Source: an uncultured Microbulbifer sp. (GTDB taxonomy: Bacteria; Pseudomonadota; Gammaproteobacteria; Pseudomonadales; Cellvibrionaceae). Taken from it: DNA of 64,000 nt. This document shows positions 20,554 to 32,193 of this stretch, piece after piece. The notes under the pieces were generated by a model. That model saw only the letters and a list, made by a program, of their open reading frames with translations. It did not search any database and was not told the DNA's origin. The stretch is from positions 92,011 to 156,010 of the forward strand of contig NZ_CANMKV010000004.1 of assembly GCF_947498635.1 (NCBI RefSeq), read 5' to 3'. A program made the position numbers and the translations under genes. Every line of letters begins with the position of its first letter. Position 1 is the first letter of the stretch.

Positions 20554-21804
20554 ATGGGTCACATCCAAGTGCCGGCAGACGGCGAAAAAGTTACAGTCAA
20601 TTCCGACGGTTCGCTGAATGTTCCGAATCGCCCGGTAATTCCGTTCATCGAGGGCGACGGCATCGGTGTGGACATCACCCCGGTAATGCGCAAAGTAATC
20701 GATGCGGCTGTTGAGAAGGCTTCTGCCGGCGACAAGAAAATCGAGTGGATGGAAATCTACTGCGGTGAAAAAGCAGCAGAAACCTATGCTGGCGACTGGT
20801 TCCCGGCTGAAACCCTTGAAGCGATCAAAGATTACGTTGTTAGCATCAAAGGCCCTCTGACAACTCCAGTTGGCGGCGGCTTCCGTTCCCTGAACGTAGC
20901 GCTGCGCCAAGAGCTGGACTTGTACGTGTGTCAGCGTCCGGTCCGCTGGTTTAGTGGTGTACCTTCTCCGGTTAAAGAGCCGAACAAGGTGGACATGGTG
21001 ATTTTCCGTGAAAACTCCGAAGATATCTATGCCGGTATCGAGTGGAAAGCGGACAGCGATGAAGCGAAAAAAGTCATCAAGTTCCTGCAGGACGAGATGG
21101 ATGTTAAGAAAATCCGTTTCCCAGAGCACTGTGGCATCGGTATTAAGCCGGTTTCTTCTGAAGGCACCAAGCGTCTCGTGCGCAAGGCTATTCAGTACGC
21201 TGTTGACCAGGATCGCGATTCCGTAACCCTGGTACACAAAGGCAACATCATGAAGTTCACCGAAGGTGCCTTCGCCGATTGGGGTTATGAGCTGGCTCGC
21301 GATGAGTTCGGTGCTCAACCTCTGGACGGTGGCCCCTGGCACAGCTTCAAGAACCCGAAGACTGGTAAAGAGATCGTTATTAAGGATGTAATTGCAGACG
21401 CTATGCTGCAGCAGGTCATTCTGCGTCCGGCAGAGTACGATGTCATTGCTACCCTAAACCTGAATGGCGACTACCTGTCTGATGCACTGGCTGCGCAGGT
21501 CGGTGGTATCGGTATCGCTCCGGGTGCGAACCTGTCTGACGACGTTGCTCTGTTCGAAGCGACTCACGGTACTGCGCCCAAGTATGCTGGTCAGGACAAG
21601 GTAAACCCTGGTTCTCTGATCCTGTCCGCCGAGATGATGTTGCGTCACCTGGGCTGGAACGAAGCTGCGGACCTGGTTATCAAAGGTGTAGAGGGTGCTA
21701 TTGAAGCCAAGACGGTGACTTACGATTTTGAGCGTCTGATGGATGGTGCTGAATTGAAGTCCTGCTCTGCGTTTGGTGACGAAGTTATCAAGCACATGGC
21801 CTAA
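20554..21804 (+). CDS. icd: Isocitrate dehydrogenase, NADP-dependent
   Basis: 416 aa, the same length as the E. coli enzyme. It oxidises isocitrate to 2-oxoglutarate in the TCA cycle. The substrate loop [13 protein letters not shown] contains the Ser that AceK phosphorylates in enteric bacteria to divert carbon into the glyoxylate shunt. [20 protein letters not shown] and [19 protein letters not shown] are the metal- and cofactor-binding segments. It has its own promoter and terminator and lies divergent from rluE and convergent with cspD. No aceK gene is in the window. Confidence 0.98.
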   Translation: MGHIQVPADGEKVTVNSDGSLNVPNRPVIPFIEGDGIGVDITPVMRKVIDAAVEKASAGDKKIEWMEIYCGEKAAETYAGDWFPAETLEAIKDYVVSIKGPLTTPVGGGFRSLNVALRQELDLYVCQRPVRWFSGVPSPVKEPNKVDMVIFRENSEDIYAGIEWKADSDEAKKVIKFLQDEMDVKKIRFPEHCGIGIKPVSSEGTKRLVRKAIQYAVDQDRDSVTLVHKGNIMKFTEGAFADWGYELARDEFGAQPLDGGPWHSFKNPKTGKEIVIKDVIADAMLQQVILRPAEYDVIATLNLNGDYLSDALAAQVGGIGIAPGANLSDDVALFEATHGTAPKYAGQDKVNPGSLILSAEMMLRHLGWNEAADLVIKGVEGAIEAKTVTYDFERLMDGAELKSCSAFGDEVIKHMA

Positions 21805-21846
21805 GTGGCAAATACAGGGCCGGGTCGTACGATCTGGCTCTGACCC

Positions 21847-21882
21847 AAAAAAGCCCTTTGCTTTGCAGCGAAGGGCTTTTTT
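21847..21882. terminator. Bidirectional terminator between icd and cspD
   Basis: AAAAAAGCCCTT ... AAGGGCTTTTTT: a 12-pair perfect stem with A and T tracts on both sides, so it can stop transcription from icd (+) and cspD (-). Confidence 0.93.
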
Positions 21883-21917
21883 GTTGGTGCGCTGAGATCA
21901 TTTGGCTGCGCAGAGCG

Positions 21918-22226
21918 TTAGTCGAGTACTTCGGCCTCTTTTTCTCTGATGTTCTCAGCGTGGGCGAGGTCGGTATCAATGCTGGTATCGGCACTGTGAG
22001 CGCCAGTTTCAGCCTCTGCGGACACTGCGGCGGAAATATTTGCAGCGTGATAGCCCTTGTCACCCCTGACGATGTCAAAGGTTACTTGCTGACCGGCTTT
22101 CAGGGTTCGGTAGCCTTCCATCTGAATTGCGGAATAGTGCGCGAACAGATCCTCCCCTCCTTCATCTGCAAGAATAAACCCATATCCCTTAGCGTTGTTG
22201 AACCACTTTACGGTACCAGTAGGCAT
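21918..22226 (-). CDS. cspD: Cold-shock domain protein CspD
   Basis: 102 aa. The cold-shock domain has RNP1 (KGYGFILAD) and RNP2 (DLFAHYSAI) within residues 1-68, with the stationary-phase CspD style TGTVKWFNNAKGYGF. An acidic, low-complexity tail (about 68-102) follows. CspD of E. coli inhibits DNA replication in non-growing cells. Its position divergent from clpS-clpA is the classic arrangement. Confidence 0.94.
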   Translation of the reverse strand: MPTGTVKWFNNAKGYGFILADEGGEDLFAHYSAIQMEGYRTLKAGQQVTFDIVRGDKGYHAANISAAVSAEAETGAHSADTSIDTDLAHAENIREKEAEVLD

Positions 22227-22506
22227 AACGAATTCCCTCTAATTGCCTGAGTGGCCGTCCGGCCACCTTACAGAGTTTTTATATTTATTTGACCTGCGGA
22301 TTAGTCGACTGCAATCCTATCTGCGACTAACGGCTGTGCGCGAGCAGGCACTACCTCTTGTAGTCAACTGGTATGGGAATGTCAAGGAGCCGCTCTCGAC
22401 GCTGTGATGTCCCTGTGTCGTTGGTCAAATAAGGTTACAATGGCAGGTCGTTGATGGTTGCGAGTGTCGCACTTTCTGAGCTCGATAGAACACATTGATA
22501 ATTGTT

Positions 22507-22887
22507 ATGAGTATTTTGCAGGTCATTAAACTAGGCTCCGGTAACTCTGGAGAGGACTACTACGATCATGAGGGTGCAGATGGCGAGCTCGCGCTAGAAG
22601 AGGCGCCGCCAAAGCTGAAGCGCCCCCCTATGTATAAAGTCATCATGCTGAATGATGATTACACCCCCATGGACTTTGTTGTGGAGACTCTGGAGTTATT
22701 TTTTGGGGTTAACCGGGAGCGCGCCACACAGTTGATGATGCAAGTACACATGCGGGGAAAAGCAGTGTGCGGTGTCTATACTCGGGATATAGCGGAGACA
22801 AAGGCTGCACAGGTCAATCAGTTCGCTCAGGAGAATGAACATCCACTGCTGTGTGAAATTGAGGCGGACGAGAGTAAAGACGATTGA
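22507..22887 (+). CDS. clpS: ClpS, adaptor for the ClpAP protease
   Basis: 126 aa from ATG 22507; a TTG four codons upstream is less likely. ClpS presents N-degron substrates to ClpA. The core [20 protein letters not shown] (about residues 40-59) contains the N-end-binding Asn/Asp. [20 protein letters not shown] includes the conserved His. A flexible acidic N-terminal extension precedes it, and the gene lies 134 bases upstream of clpA. With ate and aat nearby, the whole N-end-rule route is encoded here. Confidence 0.96.
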   Translation: MSILQVIKLGSGNSGEDYYDHEGADGELALEEAPPKLKRPPMYKVIMLNDDYTPMDFVVETLELFFGVNRERATQLMMQVHMRGKAVCGVYTRDIAETKAAQVNQFAQENEHPLLCEIEADESKDD

Positions 22888-23021
22888 TTTTTAATAGAAC
22901 CGCTTTATTAGAAGGGCCCCGTCACCTGAAGGGAGTCAGCCAGGAGATAGACGCCGGCAAAGGGTGCGCGCCTACCAGCGGAGTCGGCGGGAAATATTGG
23001 CGATTAGGGTTTGAGGTTTAA

Positions 23022-25301
23022 ATGCTCAGCAAGGACTTAGAGGTAACGCTCAATCTGGCGTTCAAAGGTGCGCGAGCGAAACGGCACGAATTCATGACTG
23101 TGGAGCACCTGCTACTAGCGCTCCTGGATAATGAGTCAGCCGCTGACGTGTTGCATGCCTGTGGAGCCGACCTGAGTGCATTGCGCCGCGAACTATTGGA
23201 GTTTGTGGATTCCACCACGCCATTGATCCCGGAGGCCGACACCGATCGCGAGACCCAGCCCACACTCGGTTTTCAGAGGGTCCTTCAAAGGGCCGTTTTC
23301 CATGTTCAGTCCTCGGGCAAAAAAGAAGTGACCGGGGCCAATGTGCTGGTGGCTATTTTCTGTGAACAGGAAAGCCAGGCAGTTTACTATCTGAAGCAAC
23401 AGAGTGTTGCGCGTATTGATGTAGTCAATTACATCACCCATGGGATTTCCCGTGTCGGATCCAGTGGCAACAATCATCATCACGGCTCTGACACCGCAGC
23501 AGAGCAAGTGGAAGAGGAGATTACGACCGGTACTGAGCCCGGAGGTTCGGACCCCTTAGAGAGCTACGCCACCAACCTGAATCAGGAGGCGATCCTCGGT
23601 CGTATCGATCCTCTAGTCGGACGTGGCCCAGAAGTAGAGCGAGTCACTCAGGTACTTGCGCGACGCCGTAAGAACAATCCTTTGCTGGTTGGTGAGTCCG
23701 GTGTTGGCAAAACTGCGATCGCTGAAGGGTTGGCCAGGCGTATAGTGGATGAAGATATCCCCGAGCCGCTGAAAGATAGCACTATATACTCCCTTGACCT
23801 CGGCTCTCTTCTCGCTGGAACCAAGTACCGCGGCGATTTTGAAAAGCGCTTTAAGGCCCTGTTGGCAGAGCTAAAAAAGCGTGAGCACGCGGTTCTGTTT
23901 ATTGATGAAATTCATACGATTATTGGAGCCGGCGCAGCATCTGGTGGCGTTATGGACGCCTCCAACCTGCTCAAGCCGCTACTTTCCAGCGGCCAGCTTC
24001 GCTGCATTGGCTCCACCACTTTTACTGAGTATCGTGGCATTTTTGAGAAAGATCGCGCGCTTTCTCGTCGTTTTCAAAAAATTGATGTCAGTGAGCCCTC
24101 CGTAGAGGAGACCGTGCAGATACTGCAGGGCCTCAGGAGTTGTTTCGAAGATCACCACAAGGTTCGCTTCACAGACGCGGCCCTTGACGCAGCAGCTCAG
24201 CTTTCCAGTCGTCATATCACCGAACGTTTCCTGCCGGATAAGGCGATCGATGTGATTGATGAGGCGGGAGCCTACCAGTCTCTGCTGCCACTTGGAGAGC
24301 GTACAGAGGTGATTGGTATCGGTGAAATTGAGGCTGTGATTGCCAAGATGGCCCGAATTCCCGCCAAGAGTGTCTCCGCATCGGATAAAGAGCAGCTGGC
24401 GAGACTCGATGACAATCTCAAGATGGTTGTATTCGGCCAAGACAGAGCCATTGAGGCCCTGAGTACGGCAATTAAGCTCAGCCGTGCTGGGCTCGGTGCG
24501 GAAGAGAAGCCCATTGGCTCCTTCTTGTTCTCTGGCCCAACTGGTGTCGGCAAGACCGAGCTGTGCCGCCAGCTGGCCAAGGTCATGGGCATCGAGCTGA
24601 TCCGCTTCGATATGTCCGAGTACATGGAACGACATACAGTTTCCCGGCTGATCGGTGCACCTCCGGGTTATGTTGGCTTTGATCAGGGCGGGCTTTTAAC
24701 CGATGCGGTGACCAAGCATCCGCACAGTGTGGTATTACTCGATGAGATCGAGAAGGCCCACCCGGAAGTCTTTAATCTGCTTTTGCAGGTGATGGATCAC
24801 GGAACCCTGACAGACAATAACGGGCGCAAGGCGGATTTCCGCAATGTGATCCTGATTATGACTACGAATGCCGGGGCTGAGCTGATGAGTCGTCGATCGA
24901 TCGGCTTCTCCAGTCAGGATCACTCTTCCGATGGTATGGAGGAGATTAAAAAGATGTTTACCCCGGAGTTCCGCAACCGTCTCGACAGCATTATCCAGTT
25001 CGGCTCCCTACCGTTGGATGTGGTTAAGACTGTGGTCGATAAGTTTATCGTTGAGCTGCAGGCACAGCTGGACGATTCCCGTGTGACTCTGATCGTGGAT
25101 GATGAGGCGCGCGAGTGGCTGGCGGTTCGTGGTTACGATGAGAAGATGGGGGCCCGTCCCATGTCTCGCTTGATTCGGGATAAGCTGCGCAAACCTCTAG
25201 CGGAGTCTGTTCTGTTTGGGGAGCTGGCAGAGGAGGGTGGTCGTGTCGTGGTGGTGATAGAGAATGATGAGCTGTCGATACAAACGGCGGTGCCCGCCTG
25301 A
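23022..25301 (+). CDS. clpA: ATP-dependent Clp protease ATP-binding subunit ClpA
   Basis: 759 aa AAA+ unfoldase that feeds substrates to ClpP. It has an N-domain (residues 1-145, ClpS docking), then D1 with Walker A GESGVGKT (about 225) and Walker B LFIDEIHTIIGAG, and D2 with Walker A GPTGVGKT (about 507) and VVLLDEIEKAHPEVFN. The two-domain build, the length and the clpS neighbour identify ClpA and exclude ClpB (no middle coiled coil). A His-rich linker (NNHHHGSD) lies at about residue 150. Confidence 0.98.
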   Translation: MLSKDLEVTLNLAFKGARAKRHEFMTVEHLLLALLDNESAADVLHACGADLSALRRELLEFVDSTTPLIPEADTDRETQPTLGFQRVLQRAVFHVQSSGKKEVTGANVLVAIFCEQESQAVYYLKQQSVARIDVVNYITHGISRVGSSGNNHHHGSDTAAEQVEEEITTGTEPGGSDPLESYATNLNQEAILGRIDPLVGRGPEVERVTQVLARRRKNNPLLVGESGVGKTAIAEGLARRIVDEDIPEPLKDSTIYSLDLGSLLAGTKYRGDFEKRFKALLAELKKREHAVLFIDEIHTIIGAGAASGGVMDASNLLKPLLSSGQLRCIGSTTFTEYRGIFEKDRALSRRFQKIDVSEPSVEETVQILQGLRSCFEDHHKVRFTDAALDAAAQLSSRHITERFLPDKAIDVIDEAGAYQSLLPLGERTEVIGIGEIEAVIAKMARIPAKSVSASDKEQLARLDDNLKMVVFGQDRAIEALSTAIKLSRAGLGAEEKPIGSFLFSGPTGVGKTELCRQLAKVMGIELIRFDMSEYMERHTVSRLIGAPPGYVGFDQGGLLTDAVTKHPHSVVLLDEIEKAHPEVFNLLLQVMDHGTLTDNNGRKADFRNVILIMTTNAGAELMSRRSIGFSSQDHSSDGMEEIKKMFTPEFRNRLDSIIQFGSLPLDVVKTVVDKFIVELQAQLDDSRVTLIVDDEAREWLAVRGYDEKMGARPMSRLIRDKLRKPLAESVLFGELAEEGGRVVVVIENDELSIQTAVPA

Positions 25302-25320
25302 GCAGGTACGAAAGCCCACC

Positions 25321-25348
25321 AAAAAAGCCACCTTACGGTGGCTTTTTT
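25321..25348. terminator. Bidirectional terminator between clpA and infA
   Basis: AAAAAAGCCACC-TTAC-GGTGGCTTTTTT: a perfect 12-pair stem, tetraloop and T/A tracts on both strands, between convergent clpA and infA. Confidence 0.94.
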
Positions 25349-25393
25349 GTATCCCGGCAAATTACCCCTGAAGGTATCTGCCTGGCGAGCTAA

Positions 25394-25612
25394 TTAGCGA
25401 GCGCGGTAAGTAATGCGGCCTTTGCTCAGGTCGTAGGGGGTAAGTTCCACCTTGACCTTGTCGCCAGTGAGAATGCGAATGTAGTTTTTGCGCATTTTTC
25501 CTGAGATGTGCGCAATGACCACGTGTCCGTTTTCCAATTTTACTCGGAAAGTGGTGTTTGGCAGGGTGTCGACCACCTCACCTTCCATTTCAATATAATC
25601 GTCTTTTGCCAT
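25394..25612 (-). CDS. infA: Translation initiation factor IF-1
   Basis: 72 aa from ATG 25612, the exact family length. The OB-fold protein begins [20 protein letters not shown] and ends with [16 protein letters not shown]. It binds the 30S A site during initiation. The open frame extends upstream by 36 codons, but IF-1 proteins start at this methionine. The location between clpA and ate is conserved in Pseudomonas. Confidence 0.98.
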   Translation of the reverse strand: MAKDDYIEMEGEVVDTLPNTTFRVKLENGHVVIAHISGKMRKNYIRILTGDKVKVELTPYDLSKGRITYRAR

Positions 25613-25738
25613 GCGGCAGCAACCTTCAAATAACTTGATCAGACCTTTACCCCGGAGGCAATCTTGCCTAGCCGCGGCTCGACGGGCGAGCATTTTGCAC
25701 GAAAAGACTGAATAGAGCAAAGGGCGCGTGCGTTGGGG

Positions 25739-26458
25739 TTACAGAGACTTCAGACTCCAGCGGTTTTCTGTAAGCATTTCGATCGGCCGGAACTGACTTT
25801 TGTAAGCCATTTTATGGCACTGCTCGATCCAATAACCCAAATAGAGGTTCGGCAGGCCGAGCCGTCGGGCCCACTCAATCTGGTAGAGAATGCAGTAACT
25901 ACCGAGGCTGCGCTTGTCCTCATCGGGGGCGAAGAAAGTATAGATGGCCGATAGACCCGCTGTGAGCAGGTCAGTGACCGCTACAGCGATTAACCGCCCG
26001 CGCGCGCGCAACTCAATATAGCGCGTCGCTCCCCAGGCTGGGCTCAGGAAGCTGCGGTATTGTTCACGACTTGGGGGGTACATTTCCCCATCGGCGTGGC
26101 GCTGCTCAATGTAGCGTGCGTAGAGCTCGTAATGCTCATCGGTATCTATGGACTCAATATGAAATATATCCAGGTCTTTGTTGCGCTTCCAGCAGCGGCG
26201 TTGGTTACGATCGGGCACGAATAGGCCCACTGGCACACGTGCGGGCACACAGGCTCTACATGAGGCGCACTGTGGGCGATACAGGTAGGCGCCACTGCGA
26301 CGGAAGCCGAGCTCTGACAACCGGTTGTACAGGCGCTGATCTACCTCTGTCTGTGGGTCCACAAACACGGTAGTGGCCTCCCGGTCCGGCAGGTAACCGC
26401 AGGGGTGGGGCAGGGTTGCCAATAGACGGACTGAGTCGAGCTGAGAATATTTACCCAT
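25739..26458 (-). CDS. bpt: Aspartate/glutamate leucyltransferase (Bpt/Ate)
   Basis: 239 aa from ATG 26458. It attaches Leu from Leu-tRNA to proteins with N-terminal Asp or Glu, making them ClpS substrates. The N-terminal Cys cluster CGYLPDREATTVF and YRPQCASCRACVP is the family hallmark. LGYWIEQCHKMAYKSQFRP near the C-terminus is also conserved. The frame is open for 30 more codons upstream, but MGKYSQLDSVRLLATLPHPC is the normal start and overlaps the aat stop by 8 bases, showing coupling. Confidence 0.95.
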   Translation of the reverse strand: MGKYSQLDSVRLLATLPHPCGYLPDREATTVFVDPQTEVDQRLYNRLSELGFRRSGAYLYRPQCASCRACVPARVPVGLFVPDRNQRRCWKRNKDLDIFHIESIDTDEHYELYARYIEQRHADGEMYPPSREQYRSFLSPAWGATRYIELRARGRLIAVAVTDLLTAGLSAIYTFFAPDEDKRSLGSYCILYQIEWARRLGLPNLYLGYWIEQCHKMAYKSQFRPIEMLTENRWSLKSL

Positions 26459-27170
26459 AAGTCCACAAAAGCTTCCAGGGCTGTGGAAAGGCGGGCTGTG
26501 CCAGGCCGCTTTCCAGTAAGTGTTCGAAATCCTTACGACACATTTCAATGGCTCCCAGGCTGCTCAGGTGCGGATTGCTCACCTGGCAGTCGATCAGTGT
26601 GCACCCCCACAATTCTAATTGGCGAACGAGGTGGACAAAAGCGACTTTGGAAGCATCTGTTTCTCGATGAAACATTGATTCACCAAAAAATACCTGACCG
26701 ATAGAAATGCCATAAAGCCCGCCAACCAGTTTTTCATCCCGCCAAACCTCGACGGAGTGGGCATGGCCCAGGTGGTACATATCGATATAGGCTTCGGCCA
26801 TTTCTTCCGTGATCCAGGTACCATCCTCCTCGGCTCTTGGCGCGCGGCAGCCTTCCACGACCCGTTCGAATGCTTGGTCAAATGTGGCGGTAAAAGTACC
26901 CCGGCGCAGTGCTTTACGCAGACTGCGGCCAATACGAAAGTCTTGGGGAATCACGACACAGCGAGGCGAGGGGCTCCACCATAGGATTGGCTGATCCTCT
27001 GAGTACCAGGGAAATATCCCGCGGCGGTATGCGGCCAGTAACCACTCTGGGGTGAGGTCGCCGCCGGCTGCCAAGAGTCCATTGGGGTCCTCAAGGGCTG
27101 ATTGTGTGGATGGGAAATCGATTTGGGTGTGGTCGAGCCACATCAGGCGGCTTTGGTTATTCCGTGCCAC
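26451..27170 (-). CDS. aat: Leucyl/phenylalanyl-tRNA-protein transferase
   Basis: 239 aa. It adds Leu or Phe to N-terminal Lys/Arg (N-end rule). Family motifs are GGDLTPEWLLAAYRRGIFPW, LWWSPSPRCVV, HSVEVWRDEKLVGGLYGISIG and FGESMFHRETDASKVA. The first nine residues (MARNNQSRL) may lie outside the mature start at MWLDHTQIDFP. It overlaps ate downstream and follows trxB with a palindrome in the gap. Confidence 0.96.
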   Translation of the reverse strand: MARNNQSRLMWLDHTQIDFPSTQSALEDPNGLLAAGGDLTPEWLLAAYRRGIFPWYSEDQPILWWSPSPRCVVIPQDFRIGRSLRKALRRGTFTATFDQAFERVVEGCRAPRAEEDGTWITEEMAEAYIDMYHLGHAHSVEVWRDEKLVGGLYGISIGQVFFGESMFHRETDASKVAFVHLVRQLELWGCTLIDCQVSNPHLSSLGAIEMCRKDFEHLLESGLAQPAFPQPWKLLWTYG

Positions 27171-27203
27171 GAACTGATACCTGTCCTGGAAGGCTGGGGA
27201 GGT

Positions 27204-27225
27204 CGGGTGGCCTTAAGGCCACCCG
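27204..27225 (-). terminator. Perfect GC-rich palindrome after trxB
   Basis: CGGGTGGCC-TTAA-GGCCACCCG: a nine-pair perfect hairpin 13 bases after the trxB stop and ahead of aat. There is no U tract on the minus strand, so it may be a factor-dependent terminator or an mRNA 3'-end stabiliser. Confidence 0.45.
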
Positions 27226-27237
27226 GAGGACTAGCGA

Positions 27238-28571
<1,334 letters not shown>

Positions 28572-29645
28572 ATGCTGGGTGGACAACTACGGCCAATGGG
28601 CAAAGCCATGCGGCAAGGTAGAAAGATTGTGCCCTTAAATCTGGACTGTGATTTGGTCGGGCATCCCACGTTTACATTTAGCCTGAGTAAAGAGGCGCAG
28701 GTATTTGCTTCCGAAATCCTGGATGATACGTTTTCCTTGAAGTTATCCATTGATCTAGGACCGGAGGGCGGCCATTTGGCCAGTTTGCACGGTCCACCCG
28801 ATCTGGTTGAGTTGTTCTCAACCCTTCAGTTGCAGGTCAGGTGCGATATTGTGGCAGATGGGTACAATGTGCTCGACCAAGACGCTTTAGATACTCCTGA
28901 GGTTTCATCGGAATCGAGAGGCAAGTTGCTTGAAGCGCTTGACCTTTGTGATGGCGATAGAGTGTTGGATTTGATGTGTGGGAGCGGCACAACCAGCCAG
29001 GTACTCCTGGAATATGCTGAGGAGAGCGCGATCGGGATCTCTCTCAGCATGTGCGATACCCACTATTCTCAGCTGCGCCGAATAGATCCAAAAGTGCGTG
29101 AGGGAGCTGTCGATATTACGCTGGGGGATGCCAGGGCACTGCCTTATGAGACGGAATCTTTTGATGTGGTGCTACTCAAAATGGGATTGCATGAAGTCCC
29201 CCAATTAGATCAACCACTGGTAATGAGGGAAGTTTTTCGCATCTTGAAAAAGGGTGGGCGCTTTATTATTTGGCAATTGCTGCCAACCACCGGTGTTTGG
29301 CAGGATGTTTTTACAGATATTGTACGAAAAACCAGCATGTTGGCTCGCTGTGAATCCCAAGCCTTCAATCGCTACTTCCCTAGAGATGATCAATTAACCT
29401 GGCTTTTTAAAAATGCGGGATTCGCGGAATACGAGCAAATTTTTAAAGTTGATTTTTCCTATAGTACCCGGGCTAGACTGGATGCTGAATTGGCGGGAGA
29501 TTCCAGCAAGCTGGAAATATTGAATAACTTTGCTCGCGACAGGGCGCCTCAAGAGGTGCGCGACTCGGCACTCTGGCGGGATACTGGCGAGGATATTTTG
29601 CTGAAAGTCCCGGCCTGTATTTATCGCACATACAAACCGTTGTAA
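28572..29645 (+). CDS. Class I SAM-dependent methyltransferase (UbiE-like domain)
   Basis: 357 aa. An uncharacterised N-terminal region (about residues 1-115) precedes a Rossmann methyltransferase domain. Motif I is DRVLDLMCGSGTTSQVLLEY (about 133-152), an acidic loop is GDARALPYETESFDVVLLKM, and post-I motifs include FRILKKGGRFIIWQLLP. Substrate unknown. It is transcribed alone between trxB and ftsK, where Pseudomonas has no such gene, so it is probably lineage-specific. A later ATG (codon 9 or 13) is possible as the start. Confidence 0.8.
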   Translation: MLGGQLRPMGKAMRQGRKIVPLNLDCDLVGHPTFTFSLSKEAQVFASEILDDTFSLKLSIDLGPEGGHLASLHGPPDLVELFSTLQLQVRCDIVADGYNVLDQDALDTPEVSSESRGKLLEALDLCDGDRVLDLMCGSGTTSQVLLEYAEESAIGISLSMCDTHYSQLRRIDPKVREGAVDITLGDARALPYETESFDVVLLKMGLHEVPQLDQPLVMREVFRILKKGGRFIIWQLLPTTGVWQDVFTDIVRKTSMLARCESQAFNRYFPRDDQLTWLFKNAGFAEYEQIFKVDFSYSTRARLDAELAGDSSKLEILNNFARDRAPQEVRDSALWRDTGEDILLKVPACIYRTYKPL

Positions 29646-29777
29646 ATCAAAGATAATTGGGCTGGCGATAAGAGCTTACTCTGGTAGCCGCCCTCTTTGA
29701 ACGTGGAATGGTAACGGGTGTGGGGCAAGCAATTGCCGGAGTAATAAAGTAATAACAAAGTATATTGAGGTAAGCCA

Positions 29778-32120
29778 TTGAAGGCCGAGAGCGCAACCGA
29801 AGAAAACTCTGAGAAGAGCGGTGCATTGCCGGGTTCACTCGTCGCCCGCCTGGTTCGCGAGGGAGCATTAATCAGTCTGCTCGCGGGCGCACTGCTGCTG
29901 GGGATCAGCTTGTTAAGTTACGATTCCCAAGACCCCGGTTGGTCTCATACCGGGCAGGCTGGGCAGATTCATAATGCTATTGGTCCGGCTGGGGCCTGGC
30001 TCGCTGATGTCTGTTTATCCTTGCTGGGCTGGATGGCTTATCTGTTCCCTGTGCTGATCGGCTTACGCGCTTATAGGGTCTTGCGCGATCGCAATGCGCG
30101 CTTTCATGCCCCCCTGTTTGCGCTCAGAGTTTTTGGTCTGATACTGCTGTTGATCAGTGGTGCTGCCATAGCAACTCTGTGCTTTTCACCTGCAGACAAT
30201 CCCCTGCCTTTTACCAATGGTGGAATTATTGGAGGCGCTCTATCGGGTGCCCTTGAGGGTAGCCTTGGTTATGTGGGGGCAACGATTTTACTCTTGGCAA
30301 TTTTTGCCATTGGTACCACGGTGTTCACCGGCCTTTCCTGGCTTAAGCTGGCGGAGTCCATCGGTCGTAATGTGCTGGGTATGCTCGCTTGGCTGGGGAG
30401 TTACTACCAGCAATGGCGTCGGAAACGCACTGAGCAACGGGTCGCACGGGAGGCCATAGTTGTGCGCAAAGCTGCTGTCGAGGAAGAAAAGCAGCGCACA
30501 GCGAAGCGAATCCCACCGAAGATTGAAGCGACGGCGCCGAAGCCAAAGCAGAGCCCCCGTGTAGCCAAGGAGAAGCAAGGTGAGCTGTTCAAGGCTGGGG
30601 AGGTTACCGGAACTCTGCCGCCTTTGGGGTTGCTCGACCCCTCCGACCAGAATAAAAAACCGGGCTTCTCACGAGAATCCCTCGAGGCGCTCTCACGTTT
30701 GTTAGAGTTGAAGCTCAAGGACTTTGGTGTGGTGGCCGAGGTTGTGTCGGTACTGCCGGGCCCAGTGGTAACCCGTTTTGAAATCCAGCCGGCACCGGGG
30801 GTCAAGGTCAGCAAGATTTCTAACCTGGCTAAAGATCTGGCTAGGTCCCTGGCGGTAATCAGTGTGCGGGTGGTGGAAGTGATACCGGGAAAATCGGTGG
30901 TGGGGATCGAGATTCCCAATGAAAACCGCCAGATGGTGCGCCTCAGTGAAGTACTTTCCGCGGACGTTTATGAAAATGCCAAATCACCGCTGACCCTAGC
31001 GCTCGGACACGATATCTCCGGGCAACCGATAGTGGCAGACCTTGCCAAGATGCCCCACTTGTTGGTTGCCGGTACCACAGGCTCGGGTAAGTCGGTAGGT
31101 ATCAACGTTATGTTGCTCAGCCTACTGTATAAGTCGACCCCCGATGAGGTTCGCCTGATCTTGGTTGACCCAAAAATGTTGGAGTTGTCGGTGTATGAGG
31201 GGGTTCCCCATCTGCTCACCCCGGTGATTACCGATATGAATGATGCCGCCAATGGTTTGCGCTGGTGTGTGGGTGAGATGGAACGGCGCTACAAATTAAT
31301 GGCGACCATGGGGGTGCGCAACCTGGCGGGCTTTAACCGCAAGGTGAAAGAGGCCGAAGAGGCCGGTGAGCCGATTCTCGATCCTCTCTGGGAGGCAGAT
31401 CCTGCATCCAGTGTTCCACAGGAGGAGCAGACCGCGCCCGCGCTGAAGCCCCTGCCAGCAATCGTTGTTGTTATCGATGAATTTGCTGACATGATGATGA
31501 TTGTCGGCAAAAAGGTTGAGCAGTTGATTGCCCGTATTGCACAGAAAGCCCGCGCTGCAGGAATTCATTTGCTACTGGCTACTCAGCGGCCCTCGGTGGA
31601 TGTGATTACCGGCCTGATCAAAGCGAACGTGCCCACCCGGATCGGTTTTCAGGTTTCTTCCAAAGTGGATTCACGCACAATTTTGGATCAGGGTGGAGCC
31701 GAGCAGTTACTCGGCCACGGCGATATGCTTTATCTGCCCCCAGGTAGCGGTGTGCCTGTGCGGGTCCACGGCGCCTTTGTGGATGATCATGAGGTACACA
31801 AGGTAGTTGCAGACTGGTCGCGTCGAGGTAAGCCCGATTTTATCGATGGAATTATCGATGACAGCAACAACAGCATTCCGGTACCTGGCCTGCAGTCGGA
31901 AGGTGGTGAAGAAGATGATCCAGAGTCAGATGCTCTCTATGATGAAGCTGTCGCCTTTGTCACCAAGTCGCGCAAGGCCTCTATTTCTTCCGTACAGCGC
32001 CAGCTTCGCATCGGCTACAATCGCGCCGCGCGCATGATCGATACCATGGAGGCTGCCGGAGTTGTTTCGCCTGCAGGGCATAATGGCAATCGTGAAGTGC
32101 TGGCTCCGCCCCCCGCTTAA
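29778..32120 (+). CDS. ftsK: DNA translocase FtsK
   Basis: 780 aa, start TTG 29778 behind TTGAGGTAAGCCA. Four N-terminal transmembrane helices (about residues 25-190) anchor it at the septum. A fairly short linker follows (about 210-290), then the RecA-like motor with Walker [21 protein letters not shown] (about 432) and Walker [17 protein letters not shown]-terminal gamma winged helix (about 715-775, [19 protein letters not shown]) reads KOPS sites. It resolves chromosome dimers with XerCD/dif during division. The following lolA and rarA are co-oriented, as in Pseudomonas and E. coli. Confidence 0.97.
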   Translation: MKAESATEENSEKSGALPGSLVARLVREGALISLLAGALLLGISLLSYDSQDPGWSHTGQAGQIHNAIGPAGAWLADVCLSLLGWMAYLFPVLIGLRAYRVLRDRNARFHAPLFALRVFGLILLLISGAAIATLCFSPADNPLPFTNGGIIGGALSGALEGSLGYVGATILLLAIFAIGTTVFTGLSWLKLAESIGRNVLGMLAWLGSYYQQWRRKRTEQRVAREAIVVRKAAVEEEKQRTAKRIPPKIEATAPKPKQSPRVAKEKQGELFKAGEVTGTLPPLGLLDPSDQNKKPGFSRESLEALSRLLELKLKDFGVVAEVVSVLPGPVVTRFEIQPAPGVKVSKISNLAKDLARSLAVISVRVVEVIPGKSVVGIEIPNENRQMVRLSEVLSADVYENAKSPLTLALGHDISGQPIVADLAKMPHLLVAGTTGSGKSVGINVMLLSLLYKSTPDEVRLILVDPKMLELSVYEGVPHLLTPVITDMNDAANGLRWCVGEMERRYKLMATMGVRNLAGFNRKVKEAEEAGEPILDPLWEADPASSVPQEEQTAPALKPLPAIVVVIDEFADMMMIVGKKVEQLIARIAQKARAAGIHLLLATQRPSVDVITGLIKANVPTRIGFQVSSKVDSRTILDQGGAEQLLGHGDMLYLPPGSGVPVRVHGAFVDDHEVHKVVADWSRRGKPDFIDGIIDDSNNSIPVPGLQSEGGEEDDPESDALYDEAVAFVTKSRKASISSVQRQLRIGYNRAARMIDTMEAAGVVSPAGHNGNREVLAPPPA

Positions 32121-32193
32121 GGGGGAGTCGCAGTTAAGCTAAGGTTCACTTGCCGGTGGCTAATCTTTAAGGAAATCAACACACTGGAAATCA

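Noticed and set aside
20545..21342. A 265-codon open frame opposite icd
   Set aside because: Antisense of a strongly conserved gene with no domain content; the icd promoter, start and terminator all support the plus strand.
22888..23021. Possible tRNA or small RNA between clpS and clpA
   Set aside because: No cloverleaf, CCA end or T-loop sequence could be found.
23979..24635. A 218-codon open frame opposite clpA
   Set aside because: Overlaps the conserved D1-D2 region of ClpA in antisense; no features of its own.
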